A stretch of 64,000 nucleotides of DNA, from assembly GCA_003279015.1 (NCBI GenBank), contig QCBV01000004.1, positions 1 to 64,000 on the forward strand, given 5' to 3'. Position 1 is the stretch's first letter, and every line of letters begins with the position of its first letter. Shown piece by piece: positions 1 through 9,106 of the stretch. Under the pieces are notes generated by a model. The model saw only the letters and a list, made by a program, of their open reading frames with translations, was not told where the DNA came from and did no database searches. The stretch comes from Prochlorococcus sp. AG-347-J19 (GTDB lineage Bacteria > Cyanobacteriota > Cyanobacteriia > PCC-6307 > Cyanobiaceae). Position numbers and translations under genes: made by a program.

Positions 1-105
1 GATAATTATGGGAATATATATATTTATTATTAAAATCTCATATAAAAGCTTGTGCTAGGATAAATTCAGAAATAGTTAGGTTAATCAGTTTGAATTATAA
101 GGATA

Positions 106-1077
106 ATGTTTAAAATTCGTTTAAGGGATATTTCTACCATTGAAAACATAATAACCTTACTTTATACAATTTTATTTGGAATAGGATTTTATGGATTTGG
201 AAGAGATTATCATAATTCTTATTTAATTATAAATTGGGAAAATTTTGTTAATTTGCAAGCATTAGGTTGGAGAATAGCTGGACTAAGAATATGGAATTTA
301 GCGATTGGACCAATGCTTGCAGCATTCGTCATGTCTTCTTCACTTTTTTTTATAATTAAGAAGTATTTGACAATAGATAATAAATCTCAAAAGATAATAA
401 TATTATTGTCATATATTGCTTTATTACATAGTTGGCCAATTATTTTGCCAGTTGCAAATGCAATAAGGCAAGGTATCGTAACAGGCTTAATCTATTTTTT
501 ACTAGCTAAATTTGATTCCATTTATGAAAAGCATAAAAATTTAAAAAATATTTTTCTTCTTATTCCTTTAATATTGCCATCCTTATTAATTCATAAGATA
601 GGCGGATTATTTTTCATTTTAGCTTTACTATCATCTTCTGTTTTCCTATTCAAAGAAAAAGATAGAAGAAACTATCTAATAATATCAACTATTTTACTAT
701 TTTTATTTGGGTATTATTTTGATTTTATAATAGAAACTCCTTCAAGAATTACAGGGGCAGATATGAGTTTAATATTTACCCTGATTGCAATCACTTTTAA
801 TTTATTGGTAGTCTTTAGTAATAAATTTTTATATAGAAATAGTTTTATTTTTTTATTTCCTTTTTACATGAATATATTTGCTTTGATTTTTCTAGCAAAT
901 GGATATAAATTGGAATTTGAGAGATTGATAATGATAGTTTTTATTCCACAATTGATTTGTGTTTTGCAAACTATAAAAGGAGATAAAAAGTATATACTTT
1001 TCCTGGCTTTTTCTTTTTTTTCTGTTTTCCTGACTAATTATGCAGGAATATATAAAGCTATATATAAGTTAACTTAA
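106..1077 (+). CDS. EpsG-like polytopic membrane protein, possible polysaccharide polymerase
   Basis: A 323-residue protein that is hydrophobic almost throughout, with about eight to ten predicted membrane spans. A polar GRDYHNSY motif lies near residues 32-39 and a NAIRQG motif near 118-122. These recall the EpsG/Wzy-like family, which polymerises repeat units at the outer face of the inner membrane, where conserved Arg and Asp/Tyr residues sit in such loops. No other polymerase candidate was recognised in the window, which makes this role attractive. The family call rests on topology and short motifs only; an unrelated membrane glycosyltransferase is possible. It is followed by 126 non-coding bases and a Gtr-like gene set. 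Confidence 0.55.
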   Translation: MFKIRLRDISTIENIITLLYTILFGIGFYGFGRDYHNSYLIINWENFVNLQALGWRIAGLRIWNLAIGPMLAAFVMSSSLFFIIKKYLTIDNKSQKIIILLSYIALLHSWPIILPVANAIRQGIVTGLIYFLLAKFDSIYEKHKNLKNIFLLIPLILPSLLIHKIGGLFFILALLSSSVFLFKEKDRRNYLIISTILLFLFGYYFDFIIETPSRITGADMSLIFTLIAITFNLLVVFSNKFLYRNSFIFLFPFYMNIFALIFLANGYKLEFERLIMIVFIPQLICVLQTIKGDKKYILFLAFSFFSVFLTNYAGIYKAIYKLT

Positions 1078-1203
1078 TAAAAGATATAAAATCTAGGAAA
1101 AAATTATAAATATTGCAATATAATTACTATGCTTATAAACCTAGTTACCTAATATAGTTTTTTTCAATTTTTTTATTAAAAATTAGATAATTTTGAATAT
1201 GCT

Positions 1204-1575
1204 ATGAAATTAAAACTTGACGATCAAAAAAAAATGTTCCTTTTTTATGGAATAATTAATTTTTTAATAACTAATGCTATCCTGCATATCGGCCTATTTT
1301 TAATCTCAACATTATTTGCAACGGTCCTAAGTCAGGCAGTAAATATACTAGTAGGGTATTTTCTTTACGGTAAGAAGGTTTTTAAAATTAAAAAGCTTAA
1401 TAAATTTGTTTTTAAAAAATATTTGTTCCTAGCCACAATTTTATGGTTGTTAAACTTTGTCTTTATTGAATCTTTATTTTATTTTGGAGTAAATAAAAAT
1501 ATAACAGCAATTTTTATAATTCCATTATTGGTCGTTATTTCTTATTTATCTCAAAGAAACTTTGTTTTTAGATAA
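1204..1575 (+). CDS. GtrA-like family membrane protein
   Basis: A 123-residue protein with four hydrophobic segments and the family's usual size. It starts with FYGIINF...NA, has a central Y-x-YGKKVFK stretch and ends with SQRNFVFR, matching the GtrA pattern in which each half ends in a basic residue followed by W/F-V-F. GtrA proteins are thought to flip undecaprenyl-phosphate-linked glucose or related sugars across the inner membrane. A DPM1-like glycosyltransferase follows after 45 bases, the usual partner that charges the lipid. The transported sugar cannot be told from sequence. Confidence 0.8.
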   Translation: MKLKLDDQKKMFLFYGIINFLITNAILHIGLFLISTLFATVLSQAVNILVGYFLYGKKVFKIKKLNKFVFKKYLFLATILWLLNFVFIESLFYFGVNKNITAIFIIPLLVVISYLSQRNFVFR

Positions 1576-1620
1576 ATATAAGTATTAATTGAGTTATTAT
1601 TATTTTGATTTAAAATATAT

Positions 1621-2331
1621 ATGGTAATAAATCCCTCGAGTTTCACTTTGTCTGTGATAATACCTTGCTTCAACGAAATCAACACCATTGAAGAAGTTAT
1701 AAATAAAGTTAAGAACACATCTATTAAATCAAAGCAAATTATTATTATTGATGATTTCTCAACTGATGGCACAAGAGAATATCTTAAATTATTAAAGGAT
1801 GAATCGATAAAAGTTATCTTACAAAATAAAAATCAAGGAAAAGGTGCTGCAATCGCCAAGGGCATTAATTACGCTACAGGTGATATTGCAATTATCCAGG
1901 ATGCCGATTTGGAATATGATCCAAATGAGTATGAAAAACTTATTAATCCAATACTTCTTAATAAAGCTGATGTGGTTTTTGGGAGCAGATTTAAGGGGGC
2001 AGAACCACATAGAGTAGTCTATTTTTGGCATAGAGTAGGTAATGGATTTCTTACTTTGATGAGTAATATTATGACGGATATAAATTTAACTGATATGGAA
2101 ACTTGCTATAAAGCTTTTAGAACTGAAATTCTAAAATCAATAACCATAAGAGAAAAAAGGTTTGGATTTGAACCTGAAATTACTGCAAAAGTAGCGAGAA
2201 AAAGGTGTAGGATTTATGAAGTTGGAATATCTTATTTTGGAAGAACTTATGAAGAGGGAAAAAAAATAGGTTGGAAAGATGGAGTTCGAGCCATTTGGTG
2301 CATACTAAAATACAATTTATGGAAAAAATAA
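1621..2331 (+). CDS. DPM1/GtrB-like family 2 glycosyltransferase
   Basis: A 236-residue GT2 enzyme of the dolichyl-phosphate-mannose-synthase type. It has the N-terminal nucleotide-binding strand SVIIPCFNE (11-19), an IIDDFSTDG loop (about 42-50), the metal-binding DAD (94-96) and an acceptor region with FEPEITAKVA. It ends without the two C-terminal membrane helices of classical GtrB, so it resembles soluble eukaryote-type DPM1. Expected reaction: transfer of glucose or mannose from UDP/GDP to undecaprenyl phosphate at the cytoplasmic face. It sits between a GtrA flippase and a large polytopic protein that could be the lateral transferase. Confidence 0.87.
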   Translation: MVINPSSFTLSVIIPCFNEINTIEEVINKVKNTSIKSKQIIIIDDFSTDGTREYLKLLKDESIKVILQNKNQGKGAAIAKGINYATGDIAIIQDADLEYDPNEYEKLINPILLNKADVVFGSRFKGAEPHRVVYFWHRVGNGFLTLMSNIMTDINLTDMETCYKAFRTEILKSITIREKRFGFEPEITAKVARKRCRIYEVGISYFGRTYEEGKKIGWKDGVRAIWCILKYNLWKK

Positions 2332-2364
2332 AAAGGATAAAAGAACTTTGAATTTAATTATATA

Positions 2365-4143
2365 ATGTTTGCAATTTTTATTTCTTTTTTATTTTTTGTC
2401 TATTTTTTCTCTGATTATCTTGAGTTATCCAAAGATAAAGATGAAAAATATGGAATATTTGCAGCATCTTTAATTTTCTCAGTAGCATTAAATGGACTTA
2501 TTTCAATGATGCTTGTTGCTTCCCAAAAAGTATATTTACCAATTTATTTGATACAGTTTATATTCTTTTTTATAGTAGTTGAAATCAAAAAATTAAAATT
2601 AATACTGTCGAACTTTTTTGGGGGATTTTTATTCGATATCTCAAGTATAAGGAAAAACTATGATAAAAAATTTATAACATTTATCTGCCTAATAATTATT
2701 TTACTTTTTTTTGCTTCATTTGGTCCTATTAATCAGTCAGATACCGTCAATTATTACGTTGGATATCCTTTTCAGTTCTATTTGAGAAACTCTCACTTTA
2801 TAGATGGGGATTTAGGACAAGGCTTATTAGGCATTGGGGATTTTGCAAATATCACTTTTATTCAAGAGAAATCAATTTGGCTAATAAGAGTATCTCAATA
2901 TTTACCTTTAATTCCTATTTTAATTTTCCTCTGCAAAAGGAAAACATCACCTCTTATTATTTTAATATTTATAAGTTCACCTGTTTTTTTGCAATGGCTC
3001 ACTGTTGGGAAAATAAATTTCCTTGGGGATAGCTGTTTATCTTTAATTTATCTTTGTTGGAAGTTCAAACCTACCCAGCGATATGCTTTGACAACTATTC
3101 TCGTTGGACTAATATCAATTTCGATAAAAATTAGTTCAGTTTTGATTTTTGTACCGATTTTCTTTGATATTTTTATTACTAATAGATTTAGTATAAGAAA
3201 AACTTTTATTGGGATTAAACCAAATTTCTCAATTGGCCAGTTAGTTATTTTTTTATTATCTATAAGTTCAATTATCAGTATTCTTTATTATCGATTTTTT
3301 GTTACGGGTAATTTATTTTTTCCTCTACTCTCTTCGATTTTTAGTAAAGGAAATGAGCAATATTATGATTGGGAAATAATGTTGAGAAATTTTGATAGAG
3401 ATGGTTTTTATCAACTATGGATATTTATTCCTAAAAATCCCTCTAAAATAGCATCAGTATTAGGTCCTGCTTCAGGTCTCTTCTTTTTATTAAAATTTTG
3501 GAAGGATCTAAAAAATCTAATATTTAAAAATAAATTTTGCTTAAATATAGGTTTTCTTCAATTGATATTACTTTTGATGTTTGCTCAAGGAAGAGCAGAT
3601 TATTATTTCTCTCCTTTATTTTTGTTGGTTTGTGGTGTTAATAATTTATTCGATAATAAAATAAAAAATCCAAAAAATTTAATAATGAATACCAAAAACG
3701 TCATGAAAATTTTTTGTATTGTTCAGTTTTTCTTATTTACAATCTCTACCTTTTATATGATTTTCTTAAATATTTTTGCAATTGTAAATTATGATAAGGC
3801 TATGGATAAAACTGCTTACGGTTACTATAATTCAAAGTTAATAATTGAAAATTCGATTGAACCTGTTTTGGGATTGGCTACATCGCCATCAAGACTTTTT
3901 TATGATTTGGAATTTATACCCAATCATAACTTCTGGAAATGTTTAAAATACTCAAATGATTATGATGAACAGAACCAAGAAAATTTCTGTTTGCAAAGTT
4001 TAAAACCAAATACAGTTATCGTGGAGGAAAATTATTTTAAAAATAATAATAATTTTAATTGTAATCCTATAGTATTTAAAGAAACTCCCAGAAATATTTT
4101 TAAATCATCCCAATATAGAGTAGATTTTTGCAAGAAAAAATAA
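2365..4143 (+). CDS. Large polytopic membrane protein, GT-C-like (possible GtrC role)
   Basis: A 592-residue protein with about 12 hydrophobic segments, followed by a polar C-terminal part (about residues 490-592) containing several Cys. An extramembrane loop near 125-160 carries acidic and aromatic residues, as in GT-C glycosyltransferases that take sugars from polyprenyl phosphate. No exact family was recognised; it also resembles uncharacterised bacterial membrane proteins of the DUF1420 kind. It starts 33 bases after the GtrB-like gene, so a lateral sugar transferase acting in the periplasm is the most economical role. That role is inferred from position and topology. Confidence 0.6.
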   Translation: MFAIFISFLFFVYFFSDYLELSKDKDEKYGIFAASLIFSVALNGLISMMLVASQKVYLPIYLIQFIFFFIVVEIKKLKLILSNFFGGFLFDISSIRKNYDKKFITFICLIIILLFFASFGPINQSDTVNYYVGYPFQFYLRNSHFIDGDLGQGLLGIGDFANITFIQEKSIWLIRVSQYLPLIPILIFLCKRKTSPLIILIFISSPVFLQWLTVGKINFLGDSCLSLIYLCWKFKPTQRYALTTILVGLISISIKISSVLIFVPIFFDIFITNRFSIRKTFIGIKPNFSIGQLVIFLLSISSIISILYYRFFVTGNLFFPLLSSIFSKGNEQYYDWEIMLRNFDRDGFYQLWIFIPKNPSKIASVLGPASGLFFLLKFWKDLKNLIFKNKFCLNIGFLQLILLLMFAQGRADYYFSPLFLLVCGVNNLFDNKIKNPKNLIMNTKNVMKIFCIVQFFLFTISTFYMIFLNIFAIVNYDKAMDKTAYGYYNSKLIIENSIEPVLGLATSPSRLFYDLEFIPNHNFWKCLKYSNDYDEQNQENFCLQSLKPNTVIVEENYFKNNNNFNCNPIVFKETPRNIFKSSQYRVDFCKKK

Positions 4144-4171
4144 AACATCAATTTTATTAGCAACTGATTTT

Positions 4172-4738
4172 ATGAAAGTAACAACACAGAATGCACCTTT
4201 AGAAAAATTACTTTCTTACTTTAGATATAAGAGAACTATACAATTCATCAAAAACAAAAAAGTATTAGATTTTGGTTGTGGAATTAGTAATTGGAATTCT
4301 AAATTTATTGGTAAATATCCAAAATTTATTCATGGAGTAGATAATTCATTATCTGAATTTAATCGAAAAAATTCATTTATAGAAATTTATAAAGAAATCA
4401 ACGAATTACCTTTTTCTGATTATGAGGTTGTATTATCAATGGCAGTTTTTGAGCATATTGAACCTTTTAATCTAATACAAATACTAGATCAGATCTATAG
4501 CAAAACCAGCGAAAATGCAATTATTTTTGGAACCACCCCAACCCCCTTATCAAGACCAGTTTTGGAAACTTTATCTTACAAGTTGAAGTTGATTGATGAA
4601 AGCCAGATTAGAGATCATAAAGTTTATTATGATGAATTTTGGCTTAAAAGTATACTCACAAAAACTAATTGGAAAATTAGAAGTTATAGAACTTTTCAAA
4701 TTTGGATGAATTCTGAATTTATTCTTTGCAAAAATTAA
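4172..4738 (+). CDS. SAM-dependent class I methyltransferase
   Basis: A 188-residue protein with the Rossmann motif I VLDFGCG (31-37), an acidic ribose-binding position in HGVDNS after strand 2, and motif II/III LSMAVFEHIEP (about 89-99). This is the Methyltransf_11/UbiE-like class I fold. Within the island it probably methylates a sugar, but the substrate cannot be read from sequence. It follows the Gtr-like genes by 28 bases and is the last gene before tRNA-Ala, so it may be co-transcribed with them. Confidence 0.75.
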   Translation: MKVTTQNAPLEKLLSYFRYKRTIQFIKNKKVLDFGCGISNWNSKFIGKYPKFIHGVDNSLSEFNRKNSFIEIYKEINELPFSDYEVVLSMAVFEHIEPFNLIQILDQIYSKTSENAIIFGTTPTPLSRPVLETLSYKLKLIDESQIRDHKVYYDEFWLKSILTKTNWKIRSYRTFQIWMNSEFILCKN

Positions 4739-4803
4739 AAATTTATATTTAAATTAATAACCATTTTAATAATTTACGCTTTATCATTTAGATTAAATTT
4801 ATA

Positions 4804-4876
4804 GGGGCCATAGCTCAGCTGGTAGAGCACCTGCATGGCATGCAGGGGGCCAGCGGTTCGAGTCCGCTTGGCTCCA
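4804..4876 (+). tRNA. tRNA-Ala (anticodon GGC)
   Basis: A 73-base cloverleaf can be folded by eye. The 7-bp acceptor stem is GGGGCCA with TGGCTCC (one G-U pair), the D arm is GCTC...GAGC, the anticodon stem is CCTGC/GCAGG around loop ATGGCAT giving anticodon GGC, and the T arm is AGCGG TTCGAGT CCGCT. A discriminator A follows; CC and A of the tail are not all encoded. It is strikingly G+C-rich against the surrounding A+T-rich DNA. tRNA genes are frequent integration points of genomic islands; no second copy of its 3' end was seen in the window. Confidence 0.97.
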
Positions 4877-4998
4877 TCATTATTTTGATTAAAGTGTAAT
4901 TCTCATGCTGATTTAATTAGATTTTATTTGTCAAACATTAATAGAAATGTAAAGCATATAAATTAATGTATTATTAAAAGAATTATTTTTATAAGTTT

Positions 4999-7065
4999 CT
5001 GAAAAACAATAATCTAAATAATTATAGACCTGATATAGATGGCCTAAGAGCTTTCGCAGTATTGGCAATTATAATATTTCATTTTAATAAAGATATACTG
5101 CCAAGTGGATATCTAGGAGTAGATATATTTTTTGTTATTTCTGGATATGTAATAACATCGTCACTTATAAATAACTCATATGAAAACTTTAACTTTTTTA
5201 TTACAAAATTTTTCGAGCGAAGAATTAAACGAATATTACCTGCATTGATAGTTTTCATCCTTTTTAGTGTTGTCTTAATATCACTATTTAATTCATTCCC
5301 AAGCTTATCTTTAAAAACAGGATCATATTCTTTATTTGGTCTATCGAATATTTATTTATATCAAAAATCTATTAACTACTTTGCTCAGTCTAATGAATTG
5401 AATATTTTTGCAAACACTTGGTCTCTTGGAGTTGAGGAACAATTTTACTTATTCTTCCCATTTATTTTTTGGTTTTCAATTAAGTTTAAAAAAAAGAAAT
5501 CTATAAACTTTAGAAATTTGAAATTAGTTCTTCTAATTTTAACTATCAGTTCTATTATATCTTTTATATATCTATATGAGACTAATCAATCTGCAGCATA
5601 TTTTTTACTTCCTTCGCGTTTCTGGGAAATTTCATGCGGCTGTCTTTTATTTCTAGGAGTCCATACAAGATCCAATATTGTGAAAAAAATAGAAAGATTA
5701 TCATCTCCAATAATTTTGTTCTTAATGGTTGGGATTCTTTTACTTCCAAATAATTCAGGGCCGAGTGCTCATATTTTGATGGTTTTTCTGACATTAATGT
5801 TTATCTGTTGCCTTCCTAAAGAAACTAGAATTTATAAATTGTTTACAAATAAACAAATAATTTATATCGGATTAATTTCTTATCCCCTTTATCTTTGGCA
5901 TTGGAGTATTCTTACAATCAGCAGATGGACCATAGGTATACACTGGTGGAGCGTTCCTTTTCAAGTTTTATCAATCTTATTACTATCAGTGATATCTTAT
6001 GAATTAATAGAAAAACCTCTCAGGAAAAGTTCTTGGTTAGGAAGTTCAATTAAGAATATATTCGTTGGTGCTCTCTCATTATTTTTATCGGCTTTATTTT
6101 TGTTCGTCTTGGGTAAGCCTTTAAGAGGATTTTTTTATATTGGTAAAAAAAATAATACATCAGATTTCTGGCAAGAAAGGCCACTTAAATTTGAGGGTAA
6201 ATTTACTGGTCAAGTAGCAGAAATTTGTGATAGTTCAGGTGGAGAAGGAGACATTTTAAATGATGATTCTACAATAACAGAGTATTTTTTTAAAAATTGC
6301 TACTGGAGGCGAGAAAGTAACTCGCCACTGATTACTTTCATTGGGGATAGTCATACCCTTACTTTGTTCCCAATGGTTGAAAATTTAGCAAAAAATTATG
6401 ATGTAAAAATCTTTTCGCATAGTCGTAGTGGCTGCGCCTTTCCAGAACAAGGAGAAACTACAAGGTATGGATGTAATAGGGTAATGAGAGCAATGGAGGA
6501 ATTTATTCTTTCTGAATTTAGGATTGATAATGGTGGTCTACTTATTAGTAGTTCTCACCTTGCTTCTCATTTTGGATATTCTGGAAAACATAGAAAGCAA
6601 TTTTCTGAATATAGTGATGGTTCAAAGGAAAGTGTAGATAAAAATTTAGCTAATTATATTGAATCTTTGAAAAGAATCGGGGAAGAGATGAACCTTTTGG
6701 GTGCCAATTTAGTGATTTTTGCTCCTATCCCAACTCATAAGAACTTCCGATTAGAAATATGCAGTGTTCAAAAATTTAGGCCAAAAAATTTACTCCATCA
6801 GTTTTGTCAAAGTACAGATAAATCTTTCTTATTAGAACAAAGAGCACATATTATGAATGCATTGAATGAACTTGATAAAGGTTTTCCTAATATATTTATT
6901 TATGATACTTACCCATTATTCTGTGATAATAAATTATGCTATCCCAGTAAGAATGGCGAATCACATTATTCTGACGATAATCATTTGACTAGTTTGGGCG
7001 TTGATTTTGTTTATACTGACTTTATTAAGTTTTTAGAAAAAAATAAATTAATCAAGTCTAAGTAA
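4999..7065 (+). CDS. Acyltransferase-3 with C-terminal SGNH domain (O-acetyltransferase, OafA-type)
   Basis: An inner-membrane sugar O-acetyltransferase with about ten N-terminal spans (AT3 domain) and a periplasmic SGNH-like domain. The AT3 hallmark YRPDIDGLRAFAVL lies before the first usual start (TTG at 5062) and in frame with it. The open frame begins after a TAA at 4975-4977, and the only near-start codon ahead of the hallmark is CTG at 4999, giving a plausible N-terminus of about 15 residues. Other AT3 signs are NTWSLGVEEQFYLFFP and the ExKPLR end. The SGNH part shows FIGDSH and a late DDNH. Expected role: O-acetylation of a surface glycan. The start remains uncertain. Confidence 0.88.
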   Translation: MKNNNLNNYRPDIDGLRAFAVLAIIIFHFNKDILPSGYLGVDIFFVISGYVITSSLINNSYENFNFFITKFFERRIKRILPALIVFILFSVVLISLFNSFPSLSLKTGSYSLFGLSNIYLYQKSINYFAQSNELNIFANTWSLGVEEQFYLFFPFIFWFSIKFKKKKSINFRNLKLVLLILTISSIISFIYLYETNQSAAYFLLPSRFWEISCGCLLFLGVHTRSNIVKKIERLSSPIILFLMVGILLLPNNSGPSAHILMVFLTLMFICCLPKETRIYKLFTNKQIIYIGLISYPLYLWHWSILTISRWTIGIHWWSVPFQVLSILLLSVISYELIEKPLRKSSWLGSSIKNIFVGALSLFLSALFLFVLGKPLRGFFYIGKKNNTSDFWQERPLKFEGKFTGQVAEICDSSGGEGDILNDDSTITEYFFKNCYWRRESNSPLITFIGDSHTLTLFPMVENLAKNYDVKIFSHSRSGCAFPEQGETTRYGCNRVMRAMEEFILSEFRIDNGGLLISSSHLASHFGYSGKHRKQFSEYSDGSKESVDKNLANYIESLKRIGEEMNLLGANLVIFAPIPTHKNFRLEICSVQKFRPKNLLHQFCQSTDKSFLLEQRAHIMNALNELDKGFPNIFIYDTYPLFCDNKLCYPSKNGESHYSDDNHLTSLGVDFVYTDFIKFLEKNKLIKSK

Positions 7066-7374
7066 TTCTCGAAAGATAAAAAATTTTTTTCTAAATTTTT
7101 CAATACTGTTTAGTGAATTTTAAAAAGAAAATAACTTTTGATTGATAACAATAGATAGATTTAATTTTAGAAATTCTGAATTAATTTTTTTATTAATAAA
7201 TTTACTTATTACATTTTTTTTAAGTATTCCAGAAGAAATTTTGAAATTAATTGTACTTTTTCTTTATAAATACATCGTGTCTTATAAACTATTAAGAAAG
7301 TACATTGATTTTCTCACTTTTAAATTCAATTAAAAATAATATAGGAGATAAATAATAAGTAAAAATTAGATATC
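7066..7374. other. Intergenic stretch without a supported gene
   Basis: About 310 bases between the acyltransferase and the convergent dioxygenase. It is almost pure A/T runs. A TTG-started reading frame of 63 codons (7142-7333) encodes a hydrophobic peptide, but hydrophobic peptides arise easily in such composition. It has no ribosome binding site, and I recognise no family. No GC-rich hairpin terminator was seen. It probably holds only the 3' ends of both transcripts. Confidence 0.5.
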
Positions 7375-8205
7375 TTAGTCAAAATAAAACCATAATAGAT
7401 GCCTTTCTCCACTTTCAATTAATGAGCCGTGATGTATACCTCTGGAATCAAATATAGACAAATCTCCTTTTTTCATTAAAAATAAGCTTTTTTTATTAAT
7501 AAGATAATCTCTTATTATTTTTTTAGGAAGGAACTGTTTCTGGCCTTTAACAATTCTTTTTTCATATATCCAAGTTAAAAAATAACACAATAATAAGTCA
7601 AAATTAAAAAATTGAGTACTTGCTAAGTAAGAAGTAGGACCATTATTTTTAGAAACATCTTCTAGTGCAATTACAAATTTCAATTGATGCCTGTAGGAAT
7701 CAATATGGGGATGTCCAGCAAAAATAAGTTGATTTTTGCTCATGGAGCTAGTAAAAGATTCCATCCATGAAATTTTTGGATTTTTAAAACTATATGTTGA
7801 ATAGATCGCCTTAAGTTTATTGTATTTTGTTAGCTCTTCTATCTCTTGAGTAGGTTTTTTTGTAAATCTATATCTTATTGATCCTTCAATTTCTTTTTTT
7901 AAAATAGATGATTTATTTTTTTTATTATTTTTATACTTTAAAAGTAATTTCTTTAATTTTTCAACTTCATTTTCATCAAGATATCCATTTTCAATAAAAA
8001 ATCCATTTCTTTTTAGACTTGCATAATTAAATTTTCGAGAACCAAAATTTATTATTGAATCTTTTGTTAAATGAACAAAAAATATATTTAGTTCTTCTGA
8101 AATTAATTCTAAAAGGAATAAGGGAAAGAAAATCCAAGTCCACTTGATGTGGTTTGGAATAACCTTTCTCTCGCTCTGGAATTCAATTGGAATATTTTTT
8201 TTCAA
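7375..8205 (-). CDS. Phytanoyl-CoA dioxygenase (PhyH)-like Fe(II)/2-oxoglutarate oxygenase
   Basis: A 276-residue protein with the metal triad of the PhyH superfamily: HxD at H167/D169 (in HPHIDSY), a distal His near 258-259 in SRGIHHGS, and a following Arg (R268) that would bind 2-oxoglutarate. Between them lie VIALEDVSKNNGPTSYLAST and KKGDLSIFDSRG, the usual family core. The N-terminal 65 residues contain a hydrophobic stretch (about 22-37), possibly a membrane anchor. Expected reaction: hydroxylation of an unidentified small molecule or glycan residue. It is a single-gene transcript facing the acyltransferase. A second PhyH-like domain occurs in the fusion at 9107. Confidence 0.75.
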   Translation of the reverse strand: MKKNIPIEFQSERKVIPNHIKWTWIFFPLFLLELISEELNIFFVHLTKDSIINFGSRKFNYASLKRNGFFIENGYLDENEVEKLKKLLLKYKNNKKNKSSILKKEIEGSIRYRFTKKPTQEIEELTKYNKLKAIYSTYSFKNPKISWMESFTSSMSKNQLIFAGHPHIDSYRHQLKFVIALEDVSKNNGPTSYLASTQFFNFDLLLCYFLTWIYEKRIVKGQKQFLPKKIIRDYLINKKSLFLMKKGDLSIFDSRGIHHGSLIESGERHLLWFYFD

Positions 8206-8535
8206 TTTTTTTTTTAAAATTTTACAATAAAATTTAATTATTTTAAATATAGAAACTAAATTTCTTAATAAGAAGAACTGATAGAAATTTTTTATTTAAT
8301 ATAACTATCTAAAGAGATTAAAATAATTTAGTTATATTCGACATTTCAAAAATTTTTTTTATTAACAAAATAATAATATTTTTTATTTCATAATTTATTA
8401 TTTTAATTATTAAATTATGTGTAAATAACTGTAAGGGAAGATGGATCAAAAGTTGTTTTACTGACTCTTTGACATCAATCTACGGTGATAGATCTTGATA
8501 TTCAATTTGAAAAAATACTTTTATTATAGAAAGGG
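8206..8535. other. Intergenic A/T-rich stretch upstream of a gene relic
   Basis: About 330 bases with no supported gene. It consists of A and T runs with stops in all frames and lies between the start of the dioxygenase gene (minus strand) and the recognisable part of a decayed gene. It should hold the dioxygenase promoter, but no clear -35/-10 pair could be chosen. The more G/C-containing section 8425-8520 may be the eroded 5' part of the same relic, although no protein similarity could be read there. Confidence 0.4.
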
Positions 8536-8994
8536 CTAGTTCCCTCCAGCATGATGTAGATATTATTAAAAAAGAAGGCAATCTTATAGATATTTCTTTC
8601 TTTGATAATTATTCAATACAATATTCTAAACCATATACTAAGGGAAATTAATTTGTGAAATTTAAAGGTTTAGATATTTCTCCCAATTTGAATACTGAAT
8701 TAATTAGTGAACCCAATTCTCATAAAAAGTATGGAATAAAAAGATTTTCTTTTAAAAATATTTAAAGAAAAATATGTGCCAAGAACTCGCGGAAAGCGTA
8801 GAACTGTTTTTAACAAAAATATAATTTAGTTTTTTAGAATAAACAAATAAAGGAAGAATAATGGATATTGATCTAAATTCTGGAAAAATATTATGGCAAT
8901 ATGTTAATAAATCTTCTAAAGATGTTATTCCATTTTATGTTAGCTGGTTTGGAAGAATAGCATAAGATAGTATAAATAATGACTTTGGTTCTTG
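8536..8994 (+). pseudogene. Decayed arylsulfotransferase (ASST)-like gene remnant
   Basis: Three protein-like fragments occur in order but in different frames. Fragment one (about 8538-8762) contains SLQHDVDI and ISFFDNYS and is interrupted by TAA at 8649. Fragment two (about 8770-8828) reads KYVPRTRGKRRTVFNKN. Fragment three (from ATG 8861) reads MDIDLNSGKILWQYVN then VSWFGRIA and a stop at about 8963. QHDvdi...isiFDN, D-x-x-x-G-x-x-x-W-x-Y-V-N and a late W-x-R are the core signature of the Arylsulfotransferase_2 propeller family. The frame changes and stops show it is dead. Family assignment is from remembered motifs, so moderate confidence. Confidence 0.5.
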
Positions 8995-9106
8995 TATTAA
9001 TCAATAATAAAAGTCTTTATTTTAATTAGAACTAATTAAGATTAATGAAAATTATATTGTCAACTACTAAGTACTATACTTAGATAAATTTTTAAATTTA
9101 ATTAAG

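Noticed and set aside
1-105. Possible 3' end of a gene entering from the left edge
   Set aside because: Frames 1 and 2 are open for about 10 and 19 codons respectively before stops; too short to support any call.
7142-7333. TTG-started 63-codon frame encoding a hydrophobic peptide
   Set aside because: No ribosome binding site, no family, and hydrophobic A/T-coded peptides are expected by chance in this composition.
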